From Actinoplanes aureus (lineage in GTDB: Bacteria > Actinomycetota > Actinomycetes > Mycobacteriales > Micromonosporaceae): DNA of 64,000 nucleotides. Where the stretch lies: positions 107,217-171,216 of the forward strand of contig NZ_JADQTO010000024.1 in the NCBI RefSeq assembly GCF_015704865.1, written 5' to 3'. A program made the position numbers and the translations under genes. The notes under the pieces are model-generated. The model made no database searches. It was not told the origin of the DNA and saw nothing but the letters and a program-made list of their open reading frames with translations. Position 1 is the first letter of the stretch, and each line of letters starts with the position of its first letter. This document shows positions 8,900 to 18,276 of this stretch, one piece after another.

Positions 8900-9996
8900 T
8901 GCACCTGAGCTACTGCACCAACGTGCACCCGGCCGAGGACCTGGCCGGCATCATCGCCCAGCTGGACACGTACGCCCTGCCGATCCGGCGGCGGCTGGAC
9001 ACCGGCGTGCTGGGGCTGGGACTGTGGCTGGCGGCGCCGGCGGCGGCCGAACTCGCCGCCTCAGCCGCCGACCGCCGCCGGTTGCGGCGCGAACTCGACG
9101 TCCGCGGCCTGGAAGTGGTCACTCTCAACGGCTTCCCGTTCGCGTCGTTCCAGGCGCCGGTGGTCAAGCACGCCGTCTACCTCCCCGACTGGACCTCACC
9201 GGAGCGCCTCGACTACACCTTGAACCTGGCCGCCGTCCTGACCGATCTGATGCCGGACTCCGCGTCCTACGGCTCGATCTCGACGCTGCCGCTGGCCTGG
9301 CGCACGCCGTGGGACCCCACCCGGGCCGCGGCTGCGCGCAAGCACCTCGACGAGCTGGCCCAAGGGCTGGACCGGCTCGCCGTCTCGACCGGCCGGACGG
9401 TCCGCGTCGGCTTCGAACCCGAACCCGGGTGCCTGATCGAGAACACGACGCAGGCCGCGGAGCTGTTGGCGGACGTGGACACCAGGTGGCTGGGCGTCTG
9501 CCTGGACCTGGCTCACCTGGCATGTGCCTGGGAGGAGCCCGCGGCGGCGCTGCAGCGACTGCGAGCGGCGGGTGTGCCCGTGGTCAAGGTGCAGGTGTCT
9601 GCTGCGCTCCAGGCCGACGATCCGGGCGCGGCCGCGCAGGTCCTCCGGTCGTACGCCGAACCGAGGTTCCTGCATCAGACCCGTTCCCGCCTCGGCCCGG
9701 CCACCGACGACCTGGACGAAGCCCTCGACCGGCAGCTGCCCGGCCCGTGGCGCATCCACTATCACGTGCCCCTGCACGCCGCGCCGGCCGCGCCGCTCAC
9801 CTCGACGATCCCGGTGCTGCGCGAGGCGATCCACGAACTGGTCACCGAGTGCGAGCACTTCGACGTGGAGACGTACACCTGGAATGTGCTGCCGCCGGAT
9901 CAGCGGCCGGTTGACGCGGCCGGGCTGGCCGACGGCATCGCCGCCGAACTCGCCTTCGCCCGCGACCTGCTAGCCGCCGAGGCGGCCGTCCGATGA
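8899..9996 (+). CDS. eboE: Metabolite traffic protein EboE
   Basis: 365 residues, xylose-isomerase-like TIM barrel with the EboE pattern from the start: LSYCTNVHPAEDL, then TLNGFPFASFQ, VYLPDWTSPERL, GSISTLPLAW, GFEPEPGCLIEN, CLDLAHLACAWE, and the C-terminal ETYTWNVLPP. Length matches the family. It overlaps both neighbours. EboE is the most diagnostic gene for an ebo cluster and makes the identification of the whole operon secure. Known ebo clusters act in precursor transport for scytonemin in Nostoc and in nematode repellence in Pseudomonas; the enzyme's own reaction is undetermined. Confidence 0.92.
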   Translation: MHLSYCTNVHPAEDLAGIIAQLDTYALPIRRRLDTGVLGLGLWLAAPAAAELAASAADRRRLRRELDVRGLEVVTLNGFPFASFQAPVVKHAVYLPDWTSPERLDYTLNLAAVLTDLMPDSASYGSISTLPLAWRTPWDPTRAAAARKHLDELAQGLDRLAVSTGRTVRVGFEPEPGCLIENTTQAAELLADVDTRWLGVCLDLAHLACAWEEPAAALQRLRAAGVPVVKVQVSAALQADDPGAAAQVLRSYAEPRFLHQTRSRLGPATDDLDEALDRQLPGPWRIHYHVPLHAAPAAPLTSTIPVLREAIHELVTECEHFDVETYTWNVLPPDQRPVDAAGLADGIAAELAFARDLLAAEAAVR

Positions 9997-11345
9997 CCGC
10001 GCTGGTGGTGCTCGACGTCGTGGGGCTGACCCCGCGGCTGCTCGCGCACATGCCGCGGCTGCGGGCGGTCGCCGAGCGCGGGTTCCAGGCGCCGCTGGGC
10101 ACGGTGCTGCCGGCCGTGACCTGCTCGGTGCAGTCCACCTTCCTCACCGGGCTCACCCCGGCCGAGCACGGCATCGTCGGCAACGGCTGGTATTTCCGCG
10201 ACCTGGGCGAGGTGCTGTTCTGGCGCCAGCACAACGCCCTGGTCGGCGGCGAGAAGATCTGGGACGCGGCCCGCAAGCGCCGGCCCGGCTTCACCGTCGC
10301 CAACGTGTGCTGGTGGTACGCGATGGGCGCACAAGTGGACTGGACCATCACGCCCCGGCCGATCTACCGGGCCGACGGGCGCAAGGAACCGGACTGCTAC
10401 ACGTGGCCGCCCGAGCTGCACGACGAACTGCCGACCTTCCCGCTGTTCACCTATTGGGGTCCGGGCGCCGGGCTGCCGTCGTCGCAGTGGATCGTGCGCG
10501 CCGCCCAGCACCTGCTCGACACCCGGCACCCGGACCTGACCCTCGTCTACGTACCGCACCTGGACTACGACCTGCAGCGTTTCGGCCCGTCCAGCCCGCA
10601 GGCCGCCACGGCGGCCGCCGAGCTGGATGAGGTGCTGGCACCGCTGCTCGACCGGCCGGACGTCACGGTGGTGGCGCTCTCCGAGTACGGCATCACCGAC
10701 GTACGCCGGCCGGTCGGCGTCAACCGGCTGTTGCGCACCGAGGGCCTGCTCTCGGTGCACACCCAGGACGGCATGGAGTACCTCGATCCATGGATGTCCA
10801 GGGCCTTCGCGGTCGCTGACCACCAGGTGGCGCACGTCTATGTGCGCGACCACGGCGACATCCCGGCCGTGGCCAAGCTCTGCGCCGCCCTGCCCGGCGT
10901 GGCCGAGGTCCTGGACGACGCGGGCAAAGCAGCGTACGGCCTGCACCATGCCCGCTCCGGGGAACTCGTGCTCATCGCCGAGCCGGACGCCTGGTTCACC
11001 TACTACTACTGGCTCGACGACGCGGCCGCCCCTGACTTCGCCCGCTGCGTCGAGATCCACCGCAAGCCGGGCTACGACCCGGCCGAGCTGTTCTTCGACC
11101 CGGCCGGCCCCGGCGCCGCCCGCCGGCGCGCGATCACCGCGGTGGCCCGCAAGAAGATCGGCCTGCGCTACCTGATGAACGTGGTCGGGCTCGACGCGGG
11201 CGCTCAGGCGGTCCGCGGCTCGCACGGCCGGCTGCCGAGCGACCCGGCCGACGCTCCGGTGCTCATCTGCTCAGATCCGTCAGCGGTACGAGATCAGGTC
11301 GCCGCCACCGAGGTGAAAGCTCTGCTGCTGGAGCTGTCGTCATGA
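9993..11345 (+). CDS. Alkaline phosphatase superfamily phosphodiesterase (EboF-like)
   Basis: 450 residues, nucleotide pyrophosphatase/phosphodiesterase fold. LVVLDVVGLTP supplies the first metal Asp, the Thr of PAVTCSVQSTFLTG is the nucleophile, AEHGIVGNGWYF and VYVPHLDYDLQRFG are family blocks with metal ligands. The usual SDHG is replaced by SEYGI. No signal peptide is visible, so it probably acts in the cytoplasm. ATGA overlaps on both sides. In the pathway it could remove a phosphate or diphosphate from the cyclitol or prenyl intermediate; this is inference from context. Confidence 0.82.
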   Translation: MTALVVLDVVGLTPRLLAHMPRLRAVAERGFQAPLGTVLPAVTCSVQSTFLTGLTPAEHGIVGNGWYFRDLGEVLFWRQHNALVGGEKIWDAARKRRPGFTVANVCWWYAMGAQVDWTITPRPIYRADGRKEPDCYTWPPELHDELPTFPLFTYWGPGAGLPSSQWIVRAAQHLLDTRHPDLTLVYVPHLDYDLQRFGPSSPQAATAAAELDEVLAPLLDRPDVTVVALSEYGITDVRRPVGVNRLLRTEGLLSVHTQDGMEYLDPWMSRAFAVADHQVAHVYVRDHGDIPAVAKLCAALPGVAEVLDDAGKAAYGLHHARSGELVLIAEPDAWFTYYYWLDDAAAPDFARCVEIHRKPGYDPAELFFDPAGPGAARRRAITAVARKKIGLRYLMNVVGLDAGAQAVRGSHGRLPSDPADAPVLICSDPSAVRDQVAATEVKALLLELSS

Positions 11346-12400
11346 CACTGCAAGCGACCCGCCAGCCGTTGCGGGAGCGGTTCAACGCCGCGCTCACCGG
11401 CTTCATCGACCGTCAGAACGCGGCATGGCCGGACGGCGCCCCGCGCGGCGCGCTGGACTCGCTGCGCCGCTTCATCCTGGCCGGCGGCAAACGCATCCGT
11501 CCCGCCTTCTGCTACTGGGGTTGGCGCGGCGGTGGCGGCGACGACTGCCCCGCGGTGATCAACGCGGCGGCGGCGCTGGAGCTGTTCCACGCCTTCGCCC
11601 TCATCCACGACGACATCATCGACGGCAGCGACAGCCGCCGCGGCCAGCCCTCGATGCACCGCCGCTTCGCCACCTTGCACGACCGGCACGCCTGGCGCGG
11701 CGACTCGCTCGCGTTCGGCCGCAACACCGCCCTGCTCTGCGGCGATCTGTGCGCGGCCTGGGCCGAGCAGATGTTCCATGAGTGCGGTTTGCCGCCGGCA
11801 CAGATCCATCAGGGGTACGCGGCGTTCGCGCTGATGCGTACCGAGGTGATCGCCGGCCAGTACCTGGATCTGGTGTCCACCGTCGGCGACGACTCGGTGG
11901 CGAACGCGCTGACCGTGATCCGGATGAAGACCGCCCGGTACACGGTCACCCGCCCGTTGCAGATCGGCGCCCGGCTCGCCGGTGCGCCGGAGTCGCTGTG
12001 CACGGCGTTCGCCGAGTTCGGTGACCCGCTGGGCGACGCGTTCCAACTGCGCGACGACGTACTGGGGGTGTTCGGCGACCCGGCCGTGACCGGCAAACCG
12101 GCCCTGGACGACCTGCGCGAGGGCAAGCCGACGGTGATGATGGTGCTGGCCCGCGACGCCGCCGACCGCGCCCAGGCCGCCGGCCTGGCGTCGCTGTTCG
12201 GCAACCCGGCGCTCGACGAGGCGGGCGCGGAGGAGCTGCGCGACATCATCCGTGCGACCGGTGCGCACGAGCAGATCGAGCGGATGATCCGGGTACGCAC
12301 CGACACCTGCCTCGCCGCCCTCGCCCGGGCCCAGCTGCCACCGGCGGTGCGCGCCGCCCTCACCGAGCTGGCCGGCGCGGCGGTCAACCGCACGCATTGA
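11342..12400 (+). CDS. Polyprenyl synthetase family protein (trans-isoprenyl diphosphate synthase)
   Basis: 352 residues. First aspartate-rich motif HDDIIDGSDSRRG and second RDDVLGVFGD, with GGKRIRP near the N-terminus, are standard for trans-prenyl diphosphate synthases. It condenses IPP with allylic diphosphates. The residues before the first motif (LELFHAFALI) lack an obviously bulky block, so chain length could be C15-C20 or longer, but this is weak. Last gene of the ebo operon, ATGA-coupled to the phosphodiesterase gene. Its presence in the same operon as the UbiA enzyme suggests a dedicated prenyl donor. No terminator hairpin is obvious downstream. Confidence 0.88.
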   Translation: MTLQATRQPLRERFNAALTGFIDRQNAAWPDGAPRGALDSLRRFILAGGKRIRPAFCYWGWRGGGGDDCPAVINAAAALELFHAFALIHDDIIDGSDSRRGQPSMHRRFATLHDRHAWRGDSLAFGRNTALLCGDLCAAWAEQMFHECGLPPAQIHQGYAAFALMRTEVIAGQYLDLVSTVGDDSVANALTVIRMKTARYTVTRPLQIGARLAGAPESLCTAFAEFGDPLGDAFQLRDDVLGVFGDPAVTGKPALDDLREGKPTVMMVLARDAADRAQAAGLASLFGNPALDEAGAEELRDIIRATGAHEQIERMIRVRTDTCLAALARAQLPPAVRAALTELAGAAVNRTH

Positions 12401-12554
12401 TCACGTCTGCTCCGGTCGCTGTTCGTCGCCACCGGGGACCGAGCTCACCGCTAAGTCCGACGCCTTCGGCGCACGATCGGCGACTGACGCGCCCGAGCCA
12501 GCAGCGGCTCGGAGATCCGGTCGTTATGGACGGTCGGCGATATGCTCCGACGAG

Positions 12555-15338
12555 ATGGTTCCGGACAACCGTTGGGCTGACGGCATGAGCGGTGACGCAG
12601 CGATCTCCATTAGTCAATCGGTGATGCGAACGGTCATCGGTCTTTGGGCCGGCCCGTTGGCCGGCGTGGCAGAGAACGCCAGCGACGCGCTGTTCGCGAA
12701 AGCGAAGGACCGCCTCCAAGAGCGGAAGATCCGCCGATTCTACGAAGAATGCGCCGACGTCGTCGCGGAGAGAATCGGAAAGTTCGTTGACTCGTACGGT
12801 GGAAAGCTACCCGCCAATCAACGCGAGGCAGCGGTTCATGCAGTCACCGAGACCCTCGATCGTGCGGGAGTCACGACCACGTCCGTCATGGATGTGGATC
12901 TTGACGCGGCACGCCTGGAACGACTGGTGGAGCCCGCAGCGTCAGCAGCTCTGGAAGCGGCTTCTCTGAGCGAGGCCGGGCAGCACTTTTACCGGATCCT
13001 GCTCCGCGAGTCGTGCGCCTACATCGTCGAGACCGTCCGGACCTTCCCGGCGTTTCACGACGATTTCATGGTGACGATGCTGCAACGCTCGACCGCCATC
13101 ATGGAGACGCTCACCACGGTCTTCGACCGCATGCCGGCCGGCCGCGACATTGACGATCATGATGGATTCGCGCGGATGTACCGGCGGAGCGTGGTACTGA
13201 AGTTCGATCACCTGGAACTGTTCGGCACCGCGCTGTCCAACGAGACCTCGCGACGCTACTCGCTGTCCATCGCGTACCTCGGGCTCTCCGCACTGAACCT
13301 TGGACCGGCCCGAGAAGGCAGACCACCGAACGACCGCCGAGGAACGCGCCTTGAGGATCTGCTCGCCCGCGGCTCACGGCATCTGCTGATCGGCGAGGCG
13401 GGTTCCGGCAAGACGACGTGCATGCAATGGCTGGCGATCAACGCCGCACGGCAGAGCTTCTCGCAGCCCATCGGGAAGTGGAACGAAAGCGTCCCGTTCC
13501 TGATCCCCCTGCGGCGGTACGCGGCCAGCCCTTTCCCACGACCGGGTGAATTTCTCGACGAAGCCGGACGCAACATCAGCGAGGTGATGCCGTCCGCCTG
13601 GGTGCATCAACATCTGCGAGCGGGCCGCGCCCTGCTGCTGATCGACGGTGTCGACGAGTTGCCCGACGCGAGGCGAACCGAGGCCGTTCAGTGGCTGATG
13701 GATCTCGTGCGGGAGTTCCCCGAGTGCCGGTACGTCGTCACTTCACGTCCGGGGGCGATCACCGAGGACTGGGGCCAGCTGACTGCCTTCAACTATGCCC
13801 GGCTCGAGGACATGAGACCGGAGGAAATCCGAGCCTTCGTCGACCGGTGGCATGACGCCGTCCGGCACGGGGCACGCGACCGCGCCGAGCAGGAACGGCT
13901 CGACGGTGACCGCAACGCGCTGTTGGCCCTGATCGACTCCGACCGGCACATGCGCGCCTTGTGCATCAACCCACTGCTGTGCGCTTTGCTGTGCGCGCTC
14001 AATCGGGAACACAACCGCGCACTTCCGCGTAACCGGATGGGGGTCTACCAAGCCGCCCTGCGGATGCTCCTGGTCCTGCGCGATGAGCGCCGTGGCGTAC
14101 TTTCCGACGACACCGGGCTCACCTACGAACAAAAGGTAGCCGTCCTGCAGGACCTGGCCTTCTATTTCTTCCTCAACGGTTTGGCGGACGCACCCGTGGA
14201 CCAGGCCGTCGAGCAGGTCGGCAATGCGATGCGACAGTTGCCCGCCTCGCGCATGCAACCCGGCGAACTGCTCGCGGCTCTCGTGAACCGCAGCGGCCTG
14301 CTACGTCATCCGGTGGAGGACCGCGTGGACTTCATTCACCGGACCTTCCAGGAATACCTCGTCGGCAAGGCCGCCGTCGAGGAGAACCACATCGGTTACC
14401 TGGTCAAGCACGCCCGCGACGATCAGTTCCGGGAGGTCATCGTGATGACCGCAGCCCACGCACAGCCGCGCCAGCGCGCCGAGTTACTTCACGGCATCCT
14501 GAGTCAGATCAAGGCGCGCGGCAAGGATACCGACCTCAAGCTCTTGCTGCTGTCGTGCCTGCAGATCGCTCCTCAGGTCGATCCGGATCAACGGGCCCGC
14601 ATCGAGGAGATGGCCAAAGATCTTGTTCCGCCGGACGGTGTTGCCAACATCGCAGCGCTGGCCGCTGCTGGCCCGGTCGTCCTGGACCTGCTGACCGAGC
14701 GGCCGCCGCTCCACCACAGTCAGGCCTTCGCCTCCATCAGACTCGCCGCAGCCGTCGGCGGCCCGGAGTCGATCCGGGTCATCGCGGGCATCGCGGCCCG
14801 CTTCCAAGGCTTGGAGCGCGAACTCGTCCGAGCCTGGGCGAGCCAGGTCAGCGCAGGCGAGAAAGAGGCTTTCGCGAAGGAGGTCATGACGCCGTTCGGC
14901 AAAGCACTCCCAGCCGAGAAGCGCAGGCTCGTGCTGGACGACGGCTCCCTCTTGAAGTCCTTGCCCGCCTTGATGTGGCTGGAGGATCTGACCCTTATCG
15001 TTCCCAGCCTGACCACCCTGACGAGGCTTCCCAAGCAGCCACACGCCTTGCGCACTCTGCGCGTCGAGGAGCACCGCCTGACGGACTATGTAGGGATCGA
15101 ACGCTGGACCCGGCTCACCCACCTGCACATCAACGTGGGCGGCCAATGGATTGACACCGATCCGCTGCTCGAGCTCACAGAATTGCGCTTCCTGCGTCTG
15201 CGCTATCTGGGCAGCAGCGTGCTCGACCTGTCTTTTCTCAAGCAACTGCCATTTCTGGAACAGGCCGAGATCATCCAGCCCAACGCCCGGACGGCCGCAC
15301 AGAGATCCCGCGTCTGGTCGAGGCCCACGACTTCGTGA
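12555..15338 (+). CDS. NACHT-domain NTPase (bacterial NLR-like), C-terminus probably frameshifted
   Basis: 927 residues from ATG 12555; ATG 12585 is an equally possible start and neither has a strong ribosome site. An N-terminal helical domain (about residues 10-245, containing QHFYRILLRESCAYIVETVR) precedes the NACHT core: Walker A LLIGEAGSGKTTCMQW near 278-292, Walker B ALLLIDGVDELPDARR near 360, sensor CRYVVTSRPG, and NACHT-associated winged helix and helical region (RTFQEYLVGKAA). The C-terminus (about 800-910) is a short leucine-rich-repeat-like array. Bacterial NACHT proteins of this layout include anti-phage proteins; defence is an inference. After about 15290 the frame changes character and coding signal continues in another frame (see next entry), so the last ~15 residues are suspect. 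Confidence 0.8.
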   Translation: MVPDNRWADGMSGDAAISISQSVMRTVIGLWAGPLAGVAENASDALFAKAKDRLQERKIRRFYEECADVVAERIGKFVDSYGGKLPANQREAAVHAVTETLDRAGVTTTSVMDVDLDAARLERLVEPAASAALEAASLSEAGQHFYRILLRESCAYIVETVRTFPAFHDDFMVTMLQRSTAIMETLTTVFDRMPAGRDIDDHDGFARMYRRSVVLKFDHLELFGTALSNETSRRYSLSIAYLGLSALNLGPAREGRPPNDRRGTRLEDLLARGSRHLLIGEAGSGKTTCMQWLAINAARQSFSQPIGKWNESVPFLIPLRRYAASPFPRPGEFLDEAGRNISEVMPSAWVHQHLRAGRALLLIDGVDELPDARRTEAVQWLMDLVREFPECRYVVTSRPGAITEDWGQLTAFNYARLEDMRPEEIRAFVDRWHDAVRHGARDRAEQERLDGDRNALLALIDSDRHMRALCINPLLCALLCALNREHNRALPRNRMGVYQAALRMLLVLRDERRGVLSDDTGLTYEQKVAVLQDLAFYFFLNGLADAPVDQAVEQVGNAMRQLPASRMQPGELLAALVNRSGLLRHPVEDRVDFIHRTFQEYLVGKAAVEENHIGYLVKHARDDQFREVIVMTAAHAQPRQRAELLHGILSQIKARGKDTDLKLLLLSCLQIAPQVDPDQRARIEEMAKDLVPPDGVANIAALAAAGPVVLDLLTERPPLHHSQAFASIRLAAAVGGPESIRVIAGIAARFQGLERELVRAWASQVSAGEKEAFAKEVMTPFGKALPAEKRRLVLDDGSLLKSLPALMWLEDLTLIVPSLTTLTRLPKQPHALRTLRVEEHRLTDYVGIERWTRLTHLHINVGGQWIDTDPLLELTELRFLRLRYLGSSVLDLSFLKQLPFLEQAEIIQPNARTAAQRSRVWSRPTTS

Positions 15339-15803
15339 CAACCGTAGTCACGCGCCTGACTATCCCGTGCGTCGCCGAGCTGACACACGTCGGCTTCCCG
15401 CCAAACCCCGTCCACGATGACGTACACATCGGCAATCTGCTGCTGTGCTCCATGCCCGTCCGTCCGGCACGACCCGACGGCGCTCAGCTGAGACCCGGAT
15501 GCGCTCTGCCAAGGCCGACGAGAATGGGACTACAACGCCTGTCCGCCGGATTGAGACGATCGGCCTGCGAGCGGACAGGTCAGGCTCACCCCCCACAACG
15601 CGATCGTCTGCACGAACGCCGCCAAGGTCGTTGTCGAGTGCGCGGCACTACACGAGACCCCCGGGCCTCAGTTTGGGTCCAATGAATTCGCGGCGCGGGC
15701 CCTCACTGTCGACACCGAGATCTGGCCGCCCCAAAGCGGCAAGCGCATCGGCGGTCCAGGCACCAGCATCGCGACAGGCAATTTCTACTTTCCTGAGTCC
15801 TAG
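15290..15803 (+). pseudogene. Frameshifted continuation of the NACHT gene or decayed downstream partner
   Basis: From about 15300 frame 2 reads EIPRLVEAHDFVTTVVTRL and continues with good G/C third positions to about 15450, crossing the NACHT stop at 15338. A second coding-like stretch in another frame ends at the TAG at 15801 (VRLTPHNAIVCTNAAKVV near its start, GTSIATGNFYFPES at its end). The piece between them probably uses the third frame. A GTG at 15335 overlaps the NACHT TGA (GTGA), so an alternative is a separate coupled gene. At least two indels are needed to join the pieces. The product family was not recognised. Confidence 0.4.
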
Positions 15804-15947
15804 CCAACTGATTCGGTCCTACGGCGGCTGAGGCGCGCAGCACGGCGGGTCGGCTTGTTTACAGTCGGTGACCGTCTGCTTGCGGGCTCTTGACGACGGG
15901 CGTCGCAGGCCGGAACGGTGAGTCACAAGGGCTGAAAGGACTCGGCG

Positions 15948-16304
15948 ATGGACCACGACGATTCATCCAGGCCGGACCGGACCGAATCCCGGCGAGCGAT
16001 GCGACCCACCTTCGGCGAGCTTCGACGGCAACTCGCCGAGAACGGTGACCCCTGGACGATCGACCCGCTGATCAGTGACGACGAGCCGCTGCCGGAGTAT
16101 CCGCTGGGCGGCATGCCGGAGGATGCCGGAGAGCGCATACCATCCGCGCTGATCGACCCGCAGGTCGATGTCCGGACCATCATCGCGGAGCTGCCGCCGA
16201 ACGACCCGGGACTGCGCGAGCGCTGGGCGGAAGTCGGCGTGCCGCTGGACGGGGTCCCGCCTGAGGCCACCAGCGACCGCCCGGACGACTCCGGGAACCG
16301 CTGA
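15948..16304 (+). CDS. Hypothetical protein
   Basis: 118 residues, acidic, rich in Pro/Asp/Glu, no signal peptide or membrane segment, probably largely disordered. GAAAGGA lies upstream of the ATG. Its last base overlaps the ATG of the C1 protease gene (TGATG), so the two are translated together; it could be a chaperone, propeptide or inhibitor for the protease, which is only context-based. Not recognised as a known family. Confidence 0.6.
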   Translation: MDHDDSSRPDRTESRRAMRPTFGELRRQLAENGDPWTIDPLISDDEPLPEYPLGGMPEDAGERIPSALIDPQVDVRTIIAELPPNDPGLRERWAEVGVPLDGVPPEATSDRPDDSGNR

Positions 16305-17988
16305 TGAACGTCGACTGGCGCAACCGCAACGGCCGGAACTTCGTCACCAGCGTGCGGAGCCAGGGCAACGCCCCGAACTGCTGGGCCTTCGCTATGACGG
16401 CGCTCTATGAGTCGATGATCCGGATCGAGCACAGCCTCTGGACCAGGCGGTCGGAGAGCGACGTGGCACGCGGCGCCGGGAAGCAGGCGTGGGACTGGGG
16501 GAACGCAGGTGAGGCGCACATCTTCGTGGAGCGGTACGGGCTAGCCGACCCGGGCTGCTTTCCGTGGTCGGAGGCGGCGGCGCTGTACACAGCCAAGCCG
16601 CACGGGCCGGCGCTCAGCGCCTTGCCGATGTCGCCGACGCCCGACCGCCCGGGCCGCACGATGCGGATCCGTCCCGGCACATTCGTCGGCCTGACCACGG
16701 ACCAACAGAAGAAGGACTGGCTCGACCTGGTCGGCCCGATGGTCGTGCAGGTGCCGGTGCGTTGGGACTTCTCCGCCGTCGGATCACAGATCTACACACC
16801 CAACCCGAACTCACCGATCCGCGGCGATCACCTCATGCTCGTCATCGGCTTCAACGACACCGACAAGTGTTGGATCGTCAAGAATTCGTGGGGACCCAAC
16901 TGGGGCGACGGCGGGTTCGCACGGATCGCGTACGCCGGAAACATGCTCGAGCCGCGGGCATTTGTGGGCGTCCGGGGCACGAATCCCGACCCGTGGGCGA
17001 AACGGCGGCAGCGAACCGGTGCACTGGTTCAGGGCGGAAACGGCGGAAGCAACAACAACTTCGAACTGTTCGTGCTAGTCGGTGGCAACATCGAGCACTG
17101 GTACCGGGAGAACTCCAACTGGCAGATGCCGTGGAACCAGCTCGGCCCGCTCCAGTCGGCCGATCCGTGGCGGCCTCTGCCCGCAGACGCGGTCGACGTT
17201 CCGGCGGTGGTGCAGAGTTCGTTCAACCGCAACTACGAGCTGCTGTACCGGTGCTCGGAGAGCGGGCTGCACCACGCCTACTTCGACCAGGCCTCGGCTG
17301 GTGGTTCGACGCCCGGGTCATCGGCGACCAGGGCAACGCCCTCCGGTACCCCATCGGGATACCAGGATTCATCCAGAGCGACCGGGGCGCACCTGGTGAC
17401 TTCGAAGTGGTCGCCGTGACCCGCTCCGGAGTCGCCGAGCACTGGACCAAGCACAACAGCTGGCCATGGACCGCACCCCCCGGCACCTGGTATCGGCAGG
17501 AGGTGTTCGGCGCCGGGTTCGGGTACTCCGGGCCGTCGCTGGTGCAGAGCCGGCTCGGAACTAAGGGCTTTCCGGAGAACGGGCTTGGCGAACTGCATTA
17601 TGTGGGGGCGACGTCCTCCGGGGCGATGCAGCACTGGCGGCGGGTAACCGGCGGAATGTGGGAGTACGTCACGACCTTCGGGGCAGGCGTGACCAGCGGT
17701 CCGGCGCTCATCGAGGGCACCTACGGCGCGGGTAACGAGGCCGGGATCGGCAACTTCGAGCTCTGCGTAGCGGTCGGCGAGCAGATCCAGCACTGGTGGC
17801 GGCACAACAGCAGCGGTGGACCGTGGACGCTCGGTGCTGAGTTCGGCAATGCCGCGAGCCGGGTCGTGGGTCTGCTGCAGGGCACCTACGGCACCAACCT
17901 AGAGATCATCGTGCAGCGGACCGACGGACGCTATCAACACTACTGGCGCGACGGTGCGGGATGGCACGCCGGCGTGATCATGGTGTGA
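16304..17988 (+). pseudogene. C1 (papain-like) cysteine peptidase with beta-propeller lectin-like tail, single frameshift
   Basis: Residues 1-230 are a papain fold: catalytic Cys in RSQGNAPNCWAFAM, His in GDHLMLVIGFND, Asn in WIVKNSWGPNWGDGGF. There is no signal peptide or propeptide. From about residue 245 come repeated blades such as NFELFVLVGGNIEHWYREN, resembling bacterial PLL/tectonin-like propeller lectins. The protease frame continues to a stop at 17419, but from about 17290 the propeller signal moves to the next frame (GWWFDARVIGDQG, then QHWRRVTGGMWEYV, ELCVAVGEQIQHWWR and YQHYWRDGAGWHAG) and runs to TGA 17986-17988. One missing base near 17300 would restore a product of about 560 residues. 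Genuine mutation or sequencing error cannot be separated here. Confidence 0.75.
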
Positions 17989-17997
17989 GCTACGCGC

Positions 17998-18019
17998 ACC
18001 GGCCGCCACGAAGGCCGGT
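17998..18019 (+). terminator. Stem-loop after the C1 peptidase gene
   Basis: ACCGGCC / GGCCGGT arms with an 8-nt loop, 10 bases after the stop codon. GC-rich with no T tract, as is common in actinomycetes. Confidence 0.45.
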
Positions 18020-18276
18020 CGCTCCCGGTTGCCGGGCGGCGCGACGGTCGCGGCGAGCCATCCGCGACCTCACCCCCGCACGAACGCACCGCTGCCTCCG
18101 TCGGGCTCGGGCCTCCAGACTGGTCGCACAGGGCGACTCGCGGCTATGAGAGTGAAGCCGATCATGGAGCGCTACTTGGCTCCGAGCCATTGACGCATGA
18201 AGGTGAGGGCGGCATCGGTGAGGCCTGCGAACGGATCCACGCGGTGCAAGATAGTACGGCCGTGATGGCCTCGTGC

